From positions 264,873,687 to 264,937,686 of the forward strand of contig NC_061510.1 of the NCBI RefSeq assembly GCF_022539505.1: DNA of 64,000 nucleotides, in the 5' to 3' direction. Shown here in pieces: positions 23,220 to 33,006 of this stretch. The notes beneath the pieces are model-generated. The model saw nothing but the letters and a program-made list of their open reading frames with translations. It did not search any database and had not been told where the DNA came from. This stretch comes from Lolium rigidum. Lineage: Eukaryota > Streptophyta > Magnoliopsida > Poales > Poaceae. How positions within the stretch are numbered: the first letter of the stretch is position 1; every line of letters begins with the position of its first letter. A program made the position numbers and the translations under genes.

Positions 23220-23714
23220 ATTAGGGCACTTTGAGTGTCTGGATGGAAGGACGTAAAACGACCATTTTGCGTCCACGTGGTTGAAAAATGGGTCCGCACC
23301 TCAGTCCACCAACCCGACACAAATTGTTTGGCATGTCCGTGGAGTCACAAAAGCGGTTTAAATTTGGGATCGAAATGCGTCGGCGCGGACGCTGCACGGA
23401 TGCAACGCGTGACCGTTCCCCTCTGTCTTGGGCCCGCCTGGCAGTGACCGCGTCTACTTCGTCTTCTACATGGCGCGACAGTACTGGCGGGCGGCGTCGC
23501 TTCCCCATCATGCAAAGGGAATTAATGGCCGCGCACCGATGCAGGCTCCCCAGGTCTAGTAGTAGGTGCCCGCCTTAACGTGTGCCACCGTCCCTCGGCT
23601 GCCTTAGGCATATAAAATGGGGCCCTGGGAGCATCCATTCCCTCACACAACCCTAGTTACCTCCCAAATCTCCACCCTAGCGTCACAATCCACCTTCTCT
23701 CCATCCACCTCATC
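23220..23714 (+). promoter_or_regulatory. Upstream region and TATA box of a PIF/Harbinger-like ORF1
   Basis: GC-rich upstream DNA with a TATA box, TATAAAATGG, at 23611-23620 and a start codon at 23715, about 105 bases downstream, with a C-rich leader. I recognise the style of this region (repeated GCGTCCG-type words, then a TATA box, then ACAACCCTAG) as the 5' part of Harbinger-type elements of cereals. That is recall, not a search. The left terminal inverted repeat could not be placed. Confidence 0.45.
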
Positions 23715-23813
23715 ATGGCGTGCTCCATGGCAGGTCCTAGGGGCCGAGGCCGCGGACGCGGCCGCCGAGGCCGAGGCAAAGACAGAGGCAGATGTGTTGG
23801 ATCTGCAGGCTAA
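23715..23813 (+). pseudogene. N-terminus of PIF/Harbinger-like ORF1, truncated
   Basis: ATG at 23715 opens a 32-residue Gly/Arg-rich peptide (MACSMAGPRGRGRGRGRRGR...) that stops at TAA 23811. The RG-rich start is typical of the N-terminus of the DNA-binding ORF1 protein of these elements. The continuation is lost in the gap that follows, and the C-terminal part of such a protein appears at 33139-33828, beyond the Copia element. The link between the halves is inference from content and order. Confidence 0.45.
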
Positions 23814-23846
23814 CTATCCTGCGCGCTCTACCTCCCCTCCGGAGTC

Positions 23847-23946
23847 NNNNNNNNNNNNNNNNNNNNNNNNNNNNNNNNNNNNNNNNNNNNNNNNNNNNNN
23901 NNNNNNNNNNNNNNNNNNNNNNNNNNNNNNNNNNNNNNNNNNNNNN
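23847..23946. other. Assembly gap (100 N)
   Basis: Exactly 100 N, lying where the 3' LTR of the minus-strand Copia element is expected. No LTR copy matching 31687-33006 is present to the left of the Copia coding region, so the missing LTR probably sits in this gap. Confidence 0.95.
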
Positions 23947-24211
23947 TTCTTCTCTCTGAGTCTTCTCCAATCAGCAAGATGTACTGTTCCAACATTGTAT
24001 GTTGGCACTTGCTCAATAAGATCATCATTTGGAACTGCGTGTTTGCCTTTCCTTTTCTTGCCAGTGGGCTTGGTCCAACCTCCTGCAGAACCACCTGGTT
24101 CACTGCTCTGAGCTGCTCTACGAGTGCTGGTTCGGCACCCTGGGGGCCTCTCATTCCTGGCCCTCTTGGCAACACCACCACATGTGTCATCACCAGAATC
24201 TCCTGTGAATG
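23947..24211 (-). pseudogene. Exon-like coding piece in the Copia 3' spacer, unidentified
   Basis: On the minus strand a splice-acceptor-like TTGCTCATTCACAG (ending at 24212) precedes an open frame reading GDSGDDTCGGVAKRARNE, then RRAAQSSEPGGSAGGWTKPT, then GKKRKGKHAVPNDDLIEQVP, and running into the gap. It is basic, low in hydrophobics and has a KKRK cluster like a nuclear localisation signal. It may be part of an accessory ORF of the Copia element or a captured exon. I do not recognise it. Confidence 0.4.
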
Positions 24212-25615
24212 AGCAAGTAGAGCGAGAATAGCAGTGGGATAAGTGTACATGTAATCGGAAATATGGAGGCCAAAGAGTATAACATATGTACAAGTGTTTT
24301 GACGAAGTTGCGCGAAAACTAGGCGAGCACGCGCATCAGCCGGTCCAACCGGGCGTGAGACCGGACTGGCCGGTCTGACAGTCGGTCGGCCGGGCGACAC
24401 GCCGGTCCGGCCGGTGTAAGGGCCGGTTGACCGGGCCATAGACCGGGTACTGTCGATTTGTTAGGTGTTGCCCCGATTTTCAATCACAAAATCATACAAA
24501 AACTCATATACTTGTACATATATTACAACAATGTAGAGTGAAACATGTGCATAGTGGTGTGTGACACTCTAATGGCATGAGGACTTAGACAAACCCTAAC
24601 CCTAACCCTAGTTTTCTCAAATCCCCTCAACAAATGTGCAATGTATGAGGAAACCGAGACATAGGAAGATGGGGAGGGGAAATTACCCGAAGACATTGTC
24701 CTCTTGCTGAAGGGAACAAGAAGAACAGCAAGAGGAAGCTTGGGGGCCAAAAACCCAAAATCTCCAAATGTGGCTTGAGAGGGACCAAATCCCTTGGTGA
24801 AGATCCTCCAAGGTACCCGATCTATGGTGGAGTGGAGTTTGGAGGGAGTTTAGTGGTGGGAAAGCCCTAGGGAGTGGTGGAGGTGTGAAGGGTGGCGCCA
24901 ATGGTGGCTGTGGTGGAAGGGTGAAGTGAGGAAGAAGACCCAAGGGGTACCCCCGAGTCCCCACTTATCTAGCCATCTCGATCAGCGCACGGCCCGCCGG
25001 CCGACCGGGCTGGGGACCGGGCCACCTAGCTGTGGAGCTGGTTGAACCGGGCCAGGGACCGGACCAGCATTTTTGCCTCCTTTTTGCCCTATTCTTTGTG
25101 CAATTGTATGTGTATGATCAGAAGATGACATGTACATAATACATATAGATAGATGTATGATAAGAGGAGCACAAACATGGGGTAGGAAACACAAGGTTTT
25201 CTAGGCATACCCGTTGGAGAGAAATCCAAACAAGATGTAAATAGCAACAATGGGCATGATTCGAAATATATCAAGAATCATAAATCATTTTGAGTTTGTT
25301 TGCAATAAGATCATTTAGCCTCATGTAGTGAAATCATTTTGCAATTGAGGCTAATGAGGGGCGGGGGATTACTCCCCCTATGTTAAAGCACAAATGTCAT
25401 GAGACCTCGAAGAGACATGCTTGGGTTCATATAATGACATTGGATCTATTTATGTTGCACACATAGGTATGCATCATACCAAGACATGGTAAGATGACCA
25501 TCCCCATATGTGCTGCTCAACTAAGCTAGATAGCAAGATAAGTGCAAGAATATAGTGCAAGAAGTTATTCAATCTAAGTTGTTAGGATCAAGAATACCAA
25601 GTTCTCCTCTCAAGT
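24212..25615 (-). other. 3' noncoding spacer of the Copia element
   Basis: Includes a block of CCGGTCCAACCGGGC-type words (24336-24445 and 24985-25065), which also occur in the 5' LTR at 32440-32800. There is also a polypurine-tract-like AGGGGGAG (minus strand, 25371-25378) and three tandem CCCTAA copies (24594-24612). A candidate tail of the polyprotein continues from RNase H to about 25570. I see no complete gene. Confidence 0.55.
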
Positions 25616-26345
25616 TTACAAACCGGGCTTCATCCAAAGGCTTAGTGAAAATATTTGGTACGCTATTCCCACATGAGTGAGATCAATGTCCCCATTAGCA
25701 ACATGATCAAGTAGGAAGTGATGGAAAATGTCAACGTGTTTTGTACGGCAATGTTGAACTGGGTTATTGGCGATCTTTATTGCACTTTTGTTGTCACATA
25801 GAAGAGGCACCGTACCAAGAGACACACCATAGTCTTTCAAGGTTTGCTTCATCCACGACAACTGAGTGCAACAAGATGTCGTGGATATGTATTCGGCTTC
25901 GGCGGTGGATAAAGCATTGGAGTTTTGTTTGTTGGATGACCAACTCACCAATGACCGGCCAATGAATTGGCAAGCCCTGGAGGTAGACTTCCAGTCAACC
26001 TTATCACCAGCCCAATCGGAATCCTAATAGCCTATGAGTTCAAAGGTTGACCCCTTTGGATACCACTGCCCGAGAGTAGGAGTGACAACAAGGTATTTTA
26101 GAATCCGTTTGACCGCCATCAAGTGGCTCTCCTTAGGAGCAGATTGAAAACGAGCACACATCCCTACACTTAGCATGATATCCGGCCTACACTTAGCATG
26201 ATATCCGGCCTATCTTAGAATCCGTTTGACCGCCATCAAGTGGCTCTCCTTAGGAGCAGATTGAAAACGAGCACACATCCCTACACTTAGCATGATATCT
26301 GGCCTAGAAGCACAAAGGTAGAGCAAGGATCCTATCATGGAACGG
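25616..26345 (-). pseudogene. pol: Copia RNase H and RT-connection region
   Basis: On the minus strand 25951-25616 reads SWSSNKQNSNALSTAEAEYI, then PLLCDNKSAIKIANNPVQH, then RTKHVDIFHHFL, the Copia RNase H signature. The end is frameshifted (VGIAYQIFSLSLW), replacing the usual TKDQLADIFTK-like tail, which is visible in another frame. Upstream, between RT and RNase H, there is an in-frame-length 117-base tandem duplication (26098-26306) and a stop. Confidence 0.85.
26098..26306 (-). repeat. Tandem duplication, 117-bp offset, in the Copia RT-RNase H region
   Basis: TTAGAATCCGTTTGACCGCC... begins at 26098 and again at 26215, and each copy runs about 92 bases to ...GATATCCGGCCTA or a close variant. 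Between them, a 23-base unit (CTACACTTAGCATGATATCC...) is itself repeated at 26164 and 26187. The 117-bp step is 39 codons. Confidence 0.85.
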
Positions 26346-26352
26346 TATACCT

Positions 26353-27291
26353 TTATGTCACATCCTTCTCACCATCACATGAGCCAAGCTGCCCCTTCAC
26401 GGGCATGGGTGTCTTCATTGGGCTTTCTTTGGTCATGTTAAACTTCTTGAGCATTTCCTTTACATACTTTTCTTGAGAGATGAAGGTGCCTTTTGCAAGT
26501 TGCCTCACTTGGAAGCCTAGAAAGAACTTCAACTCCCCCATCATGGACATCTCAAATTTCCTAGTCATAAATAGATCAAAATCTTTGTTATGACTATGGT
26601 TAGTTCCACCAAATATAATATCATCAACATAAATTTGACATAGAAATAGGCCACCCCCTTTAACCCGCTTGGTGAAAAGGGTGGAATCGACCATACCCAT
26701 GCTAAAACCATCCTTGAGTAAGAAATCCCTAAGGTACTCATACCAAGCACGTGGAGCTTTCTTGAGACCGTAGAGTGCCTTATGAAGTAGATACACATGG
26801 TTGGGACGGCATGGGTCTTCGAAACCCGGGGGTTGAGCCACATATGCAGTTTCTTTTAGGGGACCATTCAAAAATGCACTTTTCACATCCATTTTATATA
26901 GCTCTAAATTGTGAAAGGATGCAAATGCAAGCAAAAGACGAATAGCTTCAAGACGGGCAACCGACGCAAAGGTGTCCTCATAATCCATACCTTCTATTTG
27001 GGCAAACCCTTGCGCCACTAACCTTGCTTTATTTCTTATGACGATGCCATTCTCATCTTGCTTGTTCTTGAACACCCATTTGGTCCCAATGACATTGATG
27101 TGATGATCTTTGGGTCTCTCAACTAGAGACCATACTTCGTTGCTGGTGAAACATTCCAATTCTTCTTGCATGTCAATTACCCAATCCGGATCAACCAAGG
27201 CTTCATGTACCTTGAGTGGCTCAAAACTAGACACAAAAGCATGATGTTGACAATAAGTGATAAGTAATGCATGGTGTCTACGAGTTACCAC
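26353..27291 (-). CDS. pol: Copia reverse transcriptase
   Basis: A 312-codon open frame with the Copia RT blocks in order: NVIGTKWVFKNKQDENG, NKARLVAQGFAQIEGMDYED, YKMDVKSAFLNGPLKE, LYGLKKAPRAWYEYL, and the catalytic IYVDDIIFGG, with both Asp intact. It ends shortly after PMKTPMPVKGQLG. This is the longest clean domain of the element. Confidence 0.93.
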   Translation of the reverse strand: MVTRRHHALLITYCQHHAFVSSFEPLKVHEALVDPDWVIDMQEELECFTSNEVWSLVERPKDHHINVIGTKWVFKNKQDENGIVIRNKARLVAQGFAQIEGMDYEDTFASVARLEAIRLLLAFASFHNLELYKMDVKSAFLNGPLKETAYVAQPPGFEDPCRPNHVYLLHKALYGLKKAPRAWYEYLRDFLLKDGFSMGMVDSTLFTKRVKGGGLFLCQIYVDDIIFGGTNHSHNKDFDLFMTRKFEMSMMGELKFFLGFQVRQLAKGTFISQEKYVKEMLKKFNMTKESPMKTPMPVKGQLGSCDGEKDVT

Positions 27292-27297
27292 TCCTCT

Positions 27298-27666
27298 TTA
27301 GATGCTACCAAGGACTTGATCTACTTTCATGTCACTTGCCCTTGAAGCATCCTTGATCTTCCGAATGGTTCCTTCATGATCAATAAATTCATCTCTTGCT
27401 TGTACTCGATCATGAGGGACAATTTGAGCTCGATCATGGGTTGAGGATGTTTCTTGATCAGCATCACGGTCTTGCTCAGTGGGTTGAGGAATTTCTTCTT
27501 GTTCTTCGGAATGTGGCTCATCTTGAGTAGAGGATAAGTCTTGAGCTGCACTTGATGGTTCAGCTTGAGAAGAGGTAGGCTCTACTTGGGCTGAGCTTGA
27601 GACTTCAATTCCATCATCTTGATCATCAGTATGAACTTCCGTGGGCCGGATGTGTCCAATGCCCAT
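27298..27666 (-). pseudogene. pol: Linker between Copia integrase and RT
   Basis: This acidic, Ser/Gln/Glu-rich stretch (SSSAQVEPTSSQAEPSSAAQ...) is separated from RT by a stop at about 27297. Such low-complexity linkers between integrase and RT are usual in SIRE-type polyproteins. Confidence 0.6.
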
Positions 27667-27720
27667 AAGCTTGATGGCGTTCGAAGGATCATCATCACCT
27701 ACAGCACATGGTACAACTTG

Positions 27721-28737
27721 CTACACTTGGGAGCCATTATCCTCCAAGAACACAACGTCACAAGATACTTCAATAGCCCCAGTGGACTTGTTGTAGTATC
27801 TATAGACATGGGAGTTCTCCGCATATCCAACAAATGTACCCTCTATATTTCTAGCTTCAAATTTACTGAGCTTCCCTCTATTGTCCTTAACAAGACATTT
27901 GCATCCAAAGACACGAATGTACATGACATTGGTCTTGATACCTGTGAGAAGCTCGTATGGAGTTTTGTTGTGCAGAGGATGAAGAAAGAGCCGGTTGGAG
28001 TAGTGTACAGCTGTAGAGATGGCTTCTCCCCAAAAGTTATGGGGTGACTTGAATTCACTCAACATAGTTCTTGCCATCTAGATGATAGTCCGGTTCTTCC
28101 TTTCAACAACACCATTTTGTTGAGGGGCGTATTGAGCTGAAAACTCATGTTTGATGCCCTCATCATCAACAAACTCTTGCATAGTGTAGTTCTTGAACTC
28201 GGTGCCATTGTCAGTCCTTATCGCCTTGATCTCAGATTCATACATTCGTTGAGCCTTCTTGGCGAAAATGATGAATTCTCTATAGGTCTCATCCTTAGAC
28301 TTAAGGAGAAAGACCCAAGAGTATCTTGAGTAATCATCAACAATGACCAGTCCATACTTGCTCCCACCAAGAGTATCATAATGTGATGGCCCAAAGAGAT
28401 CCAAGTGAAGGAGCTCCAAAGGCCTAGAAGTGGTGATGATACTCTTGATAGGATGTCTCTTCTTGAGTTGTTTTCCAGCTACACATGCACTGCATACACA
28501 ATCTTTCTCAAAGGAAATGCCGGTTAGTCCAACAATGTGCTCGCGCTTTAGGAGTTGTTTACGATTTCTCATATTGACATGACCAAGGCGGCGATGCCAC
28601 AACCATCCTTCTTCATGTTTGGCCATTAGACATGTGTGAAGTGATGGGCTCTCTTTCGAGAGGTCAACCACGTAAAGGTTGTTCTCCACATATCCAACAA
28701 GGACCAACTTGAGATTATCACTCCTAAAGACTTTCAC
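27721..28737 (-). pseudogene. pol: Copia integrase, one internal stop
   Basis: The pre-integrase zinc region WLWHRRLGHVNMRN and C-x2-C (CSACVAGK) precede the catalytic core with ELLHLDLFGPSHYDTLGG (first Asp), IKAIRTDNGTEFKN (second Asp) and QQNGVVERKNRTII (Glu). A TAG at about 28078-28080 interrupts the frame directly after this block. The frame then continues in phase as MARTMLSEFKSPHNFWGEAI, and the C-terminal region runs to FLEDNGSQV. One stop therefore divides an otherwise readable integrase. Confidence 0.88.
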
Positions 28738-29030
28738 ACAGTAATTAGTAAAATATGAATTATAGCCAACTCTGCAAGGTGATAAATAGAAATCAAATTA
28801 TAGCCAAGGGATTCAACAAGCATGACCGTCTCAAGGCACAAGTCCTTAGAGATCGCCACCTTGCCATACCCAAGTACCTTTCCCTTTGAATTGTCACCAA
28901 AAGTGATGCTTGACTTCTTGTCAACACCCTCTATGAATTGGTCAAGCACACCTCTTCCTCTGGTCATAAGATTGGTGCATCCACTATCAAACACCCATTT
29001 TGGACCACCGGAGGAATACCCCTACAAAAT
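28734..29030 (-). pseudogene. pol: Copia protease
   Basis: The active-site block reads VFDSGCTNLMT (catalytic Asp in DSGC), followed by ITFGDNSKGKVLGYGKV and NLISIYHLAELA. It is separated from the upstream gag-type ORF by a stop at 29030 and from integrase by a frame break near 28735. Confidence 0.83.
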
Positions 29031-30545
29031 CAAGTAGAGGTTTTAGGAACCCATTGATTAATGGGTTCGTTAGTCATGGCAACAAGATCTTTTGGTACCC
29101 AAATTGAGTACCCTCTATAAGCATAGCCATTACGAGGTCCAACATATTTAGCATAAACATCACCATAATAATCAATAGATAAAGGATAGTGATTGTTTGG
29201 TCCAGTGCGGTCACCACTAGTGGCTTTGCCCTTTGAGGCTTTTCCAACATTAGTGACCTTCTTGTTCTTCTCTTGAGCGGGTTTCTCTTTCTTGTAGTTG
29301 TTCTTCTTGTAAGGCTTGGGAACATACCCAAGACCAAACTTTTGATTGTTTGAACTTTGCTTACTCAAGAGGTCATCCAATCCCATCTTATTCTTGGCGG
29401 TGGTGAACTTGGCAAGTTCCCTTGTCAACCTAGCATTTTCCTCAAGAATAGTTGCTTGTTCACGAGCCGAGTCAGTTGCATGATAGTTGAGACCATATTT
29501 GGTAACCAAGGATTCAAGATATGTATTGGTCTCAACATACAAAGATAGTTCTTCTTGCAAACGAACATGTTCCTCAACAAGTTTGGCATGCTCACAAGTA
29601 AATGAGGTGGAAGGACTAGCAACATTTTCAGCAATAATGGGATGATTCATTGATCCAAGAGCCTTCTTGTAGGTTTTTTGGAGTAGGTCATGGTTCTCTC
29701 CAAGTTTCTTGAGCTCAACCTTAACAAGCTTGTTAGCTTTTTCAAGGTGGTCAATATCCCTAGTGAGAGAGGCATGAGCAACTTCAAGCTCCTTCTTTGA
29801 AGCATCAAGCTCTTGGGCCAATAATTGAGCCCTTTCAATAGTTTCTAGGTCCTTAACTTTATCTAATTCAAAAGTTTCAATTTGTTGCTTAAGGCCTTGA
29901 GATATGCACCTTTCGTTTTTCAGCTCTTGTCTTAGGAGATTGAATCTCCGTTTTTCGTCATTCAAATGATATTCTAATTCCTCAATGTACTCATCCCTTT
30001 CTTTGAGGGAGTCCATCAAGTAATCAAATTTGACAAGAGCATCACCACGAAGAGTGCATCTAACTTTGTAAAGTTCCTTAAGCATAGCTACCTCATCTTG
30101 ATCTTCAGTTTCATCATCAAGAACACTAGATAGAGAAGGTGGGGATTCCATTACCTTTGTTTCCCTTGCCATTAGACAAGAGCCAACGGTCGTAGAGGAG
30201 GGAGAGTCATCGCAGTCATCATCATGAGTTGTTCTTGCCATGAAGGAAGAACCAATATCATTCGGAGTTGAGGAGTCCGTGGAGTAATCCTTGGAGTAGT
30301 CATATGTGAAGAGTGCCTCGGGTTTGGAGAAAGCCAAACCAGCCACTCCGGCCTCTTTCTCCTCATCTTCTTCCTCTTCATCGGAAGTGTACTCAGCCCC
30401 AACAAAGGCTCTTCCCTTGTCCTTATTATATCGTTCATTGATTGGGTTTAGCTTTAATCTTGGCTTGACCCCTTTGACAAACTTCGGTCTGTCTACCCTT
30501 TTTTCATAAGGGAAGTCATTTGCAAAGTGACTATCTTCATCACAG
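29030..30545 (-). CDS. gag: Coiled-coil extension of Copia gag
   Basis: The 438-codon open frame (30346-29030) contains two long heptad-rich segments: LKERDEYIEELEYHLNDEKR onward for about 120 residues, and KLVEEHVRLQEELSLYVETN. A Lys-rich stretch, KKNNYKKEKPAQEKNKKVTN, follows, and it ends NQWVPKTST. The same frame is readable upstream to about 30540, directly after the nucleocapsid knuckle. A large coiled-coil block between gag and protease is a known feature of this Copia lineage and probably assists particle assembly. Confidence 0.8.
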
Positions 30546-30547
30546 TT

Positions 30548-31633
30548 TTAGCATGTTCTCTTCTTCTTCTCATTGAAGGACATTGGGAACTTCTTCTTGT
30601 ACTTCTTGGCAAAGAAGGCAAAATCTGTTGCGATGTCACTAGTTGATGTCATCTCTTCATCTTCTTTGATTTCATAGGCTTCTTCTCTTTCTTGGTCAGC
30701 CCTAGCCTTCAAAGCAAGGTTGTGTGAGGATCCCTCTATACGGTTCATCGCCATGAGCCTTTCTCTTGTCTTGGCCATGTTGTCATTGGCTGCCACATAG
30801 GAGACTAGATCATCTGCGTTCAGATCTGAGGCTTTGGTGAGGATTTGCAAGTTGAGTGCAAGGTTGGTGTCCTTCTGTTTGACTGCAATCATGGCAATAA
30901 CCTTGGACTTTATGAATTCTTCATTCATTTCAAATCCATCATTGTATTTTTCACATCCAAGGCCCTTGACCTTTACTCGAAGAGCACCAAGCCTTCCATA
31001 AGCATTGGCCAAGGGTTCTCCTTCTCTAATCATGAACATAGTTGCCTCCGTCTTTGCTGACTCATAGAGAGCCCTTTGGATCAGATCGGTTCCCACTTGT
31101 AGTACTACGATCCGATCCCAAAGCTCTTTTGCAGAGTCTATATCATTGACTTGATCGAGGAGCTTGCGATTGATGCCACTTATAATCTTGTCACAAGCAG
31201 AGGCATTGAGTTGGCGGTTGTAGAACTTGGTGGAGGTTAGCTTGATGGGATCTCGTGGCTTCCAGTATCCATTCACAATGATCTCCCACATCTCCACACC
31301 GCAACTTCGATTATGAGACTCCATAGAGGATTTCCAAAAGGGAAAGTGAGTTCCATCAAAATGGGGAACATTCCCACTATGGTTTATATGAGGCATGGGT
31401 GAAGTGTTTTTGGGATAGTCATGATTGACTTCATGGAAACCTTCCGGAGGGATCGAAGTCCCACTAGAAGTCCCACTAGTCAGGTTTTTAAGCATGGCAC
31501 TCATTTGTGCCATTTGGCTTTGGACTTCATCCTCCTTCTTATTTTTCTCAGCCTCATATGCTAAGAATCTGGATTTCATCTCCTTAACCAAAAGGTTAGA
31601 ATCTTCATCCAGGCCCTCGAATAGTTTATCCAT
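30548..31633 (-). CDS. gag: Copia gag
   Basis: 361 codons. It begins with a helical N-terminus (MDKLFEGLDEDSNLL). The core has HFDGTHFPFWKSSMESH, WDRIVVLQVGTDLIQRALYE and the UBN2-type block EEFIKSKVIAMIAVKQKDTN. It ends EKKKRTC at a TAA (30548-30550) lying inside the CCHC knuckle. Reading past that stop gives N-C-D-E-D-S-H-F-A-N-D-F, so the last ligand Cys is also replaced by Phe. Start taken at the first Met, 40 bases after the primer site. Confidence 0.87.
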   Translation of the reverse strand: MDKLFEGLDEDSNLLVKEMKSRFLAYEAEKNKKEDEVQSQMAQMSAMLKNLTSGTSSGTSIPPEGFHEVNHDYPKNTSPMPHINHSGNVPHFDGTHFPFWKSSMESHNRSCGVEMWEIIVNGYWKPRDPIKLTSTKFYNRQLNASACDKIISGINRKLLDQVNDIDSAKELWDRIVVLQVGTDLIQRALYESAKTEATMFMIREGEPLANAYGRLGALRVKVKGLGCEKYNDGFEMNEEFIKSKVIAMIAVKQKDTNLALNLQILTKASDLNADDLVSYVAANDNMAKTRERLMAMNRIEGSSHNLALKARADQEREEAYEIKEDEEMTSTSDIATDFAFFAKKYKKKFPMSFNEKKKRTC

Positions 31634-31672
31634 CTCACTCTTAAGGCTGGAAATCCCTTAGAAAGAGTCCAT

Positions 31673-31685
31673 GCTTTGATACCAA
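31673..31685 (-). other. Primer binding site of the Copia element, tRNA-iMet type
   Basis: On the minus strand it reads TTGGTATCAAAGC, one base after the LTR end, with one mismatch to the initiator tRNA complement. It fixes the inner boundary of the 5' LTR at 31687. Confidence 0.83.
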
Positions 31686-31686
31686 T

Positions 31687-33006
31687 TGAAAGTTTAGAGA
31701 TGGTAAACCTAGAGGGGGGTGAATAGGTTTCTACAAATTTTAATTCTTTCTTTGCAATATTAGGCTTTGCGGAATATAAAGATTAGCCTAATGCAAACTA
31801 GGTGAGGCACCCTATATGATGATACAAGTAACTCGAGCACGAAGGCTTTCTCAGGAAGTTATATCACAAGTAAGGAGTTGGTTAGAGATAACCGATAGCA
31901 CGCGGATACAAGGGTTTATTCCTGTGTTCCCTTCCTTTGCAAGAAGGTACGTCACGTTTGGAGGGGTGGAGGTCCCACAAAGGATTCCCCAACGCCACGA
32001 AGGCTCACCCTATTCTTTGGAGCCTATCCCACGAAGGAATAGCTCGCTCACTTGTGGTAGACTTTAAGGCAGCCTCCAAACCTTCACAATCTTGTCAGGA
32101 GCAAATCCACAGCCCGGATGCTTCCGAACCTCTTTTGCCCACCTAGGGTTTCCAAGGAACCCTAGATAGCAAGTATCTTGACGAATATAAGGGGGAACAA
32201 GATTTGGCTCGGTGGAACTATAGATCAAGACCTCCTCTATCTTTTCCCCGGAGGGATTCGAGTTCGGATGGAGGAGGGATCTGAGGCTTTTGGTGTTTCT
32301 ATCAATGGAGTATGAGAGAGAGAGAGCTCAAGAACAGTTTGTAATGTAGTGCATGAGTGTTCTGAGGTAGGTGAAGGGGTATTTATATGGTCACTTGGAA
32401 TCCAGCCGTTGCAGACCGTTGCCCACTTGTCCAGCTCAGCTTTTCGTCGAGGGGGTTGGTCAACCGGGCCTGGGACCGGGCCGTTCGGTGCAGGGGCCGG
32501 TCAGACCGGACCACAGACCGGACCATCCGGTCCAAACCGGACCTGGCGTAGGGGCCTTGACCAACCCGGGTCTTCGTCGCGCAGTACATGGCTCCGGTTG
32601 TCACCGGAGCAGGAGCCGGTCTGTGCCGGGGCAGCCGGTCCATCGGCCGGTCCAACCGGACGTGAGGCCGGACCAGGCCGGGCCGAACGCCGGGCTAGCA
32701 CCGAGCGAAGGGGAAAATCCCCTGGATGGTGCCCGGTTGGCACCGGTCCAGGGGCCAGTCGGAACCGGGTCAGCTGGTGCCACGGCCGGTCCAACCGGGC
32801 CTTTGGCCGTCCTGAGGCTGAGCAGACCTTCTCCAATTTGTCGAAGTGGGGGGGGGGTCTCCCTTTACCTTCTTGTTCCATTGATACACCTTTATGCCTA
32901 TTTGGCTAATACTTGGGAATAATCTCATAGACATGTATTAGACCAATTACTCTAGCAACGGTGTCATTGTTACCAAAATAATGGATAAGGGTAAAATACC
33001 CTTACA
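31687..33006 (-). repeat. 5' LTR of the Copia element, about 1,320 bp
   Basis: On the minus strand it begins TGTAAGGGTATTTTACCC and ends CTAAACTTTCA next to the primer site. It contains a dense array of CCGGTCnnACCGG-type words (32440-32800) with several open but meaningless frames. The matching 3' LTR is not visible and is presumed to lie in the gap at 23847. Confidence 0.75.

Larger units (their letters stand above)
23947..33006 (-). mobile_element. Ty1/copia element, SIRE/Maximus type, 3' LTR missing at gap
   Basis: Reading on the minus strand: 5' LTR (33006-31687), tRNA-iMet-type primer site, gag, a long coiled-coil extension, protease, integrase, reverse transcriptase, RNase H, then a 1.7-kb 3' spacer. 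Integrase before RT marks Copia. The large gag, the coiled-coil insert and the long 3' spacer suit the SIRE/Maximus lineage. It sits inside a Harbinger-like ORF1, with right flank CATAC at 33007-33011. Stop codons and frame changes occur in gag, before protease and in integrase. Confidence 0.85.

Noticed and set aside
24594..24612. Telomere-like CCCTAA repeats
   Set aside because: Only three tandem copies within Copia-associated spacer DNA; short runs like this occur by chance in cereal promoters and spacers.
32349..32922. Long Gly/Pro/Arg-rich frames on both strands in the Copia LTR
   Set aside because: They come from the CCGGTC-type word array, which is open in many frames. They lie inside an LTR and lack any domain.
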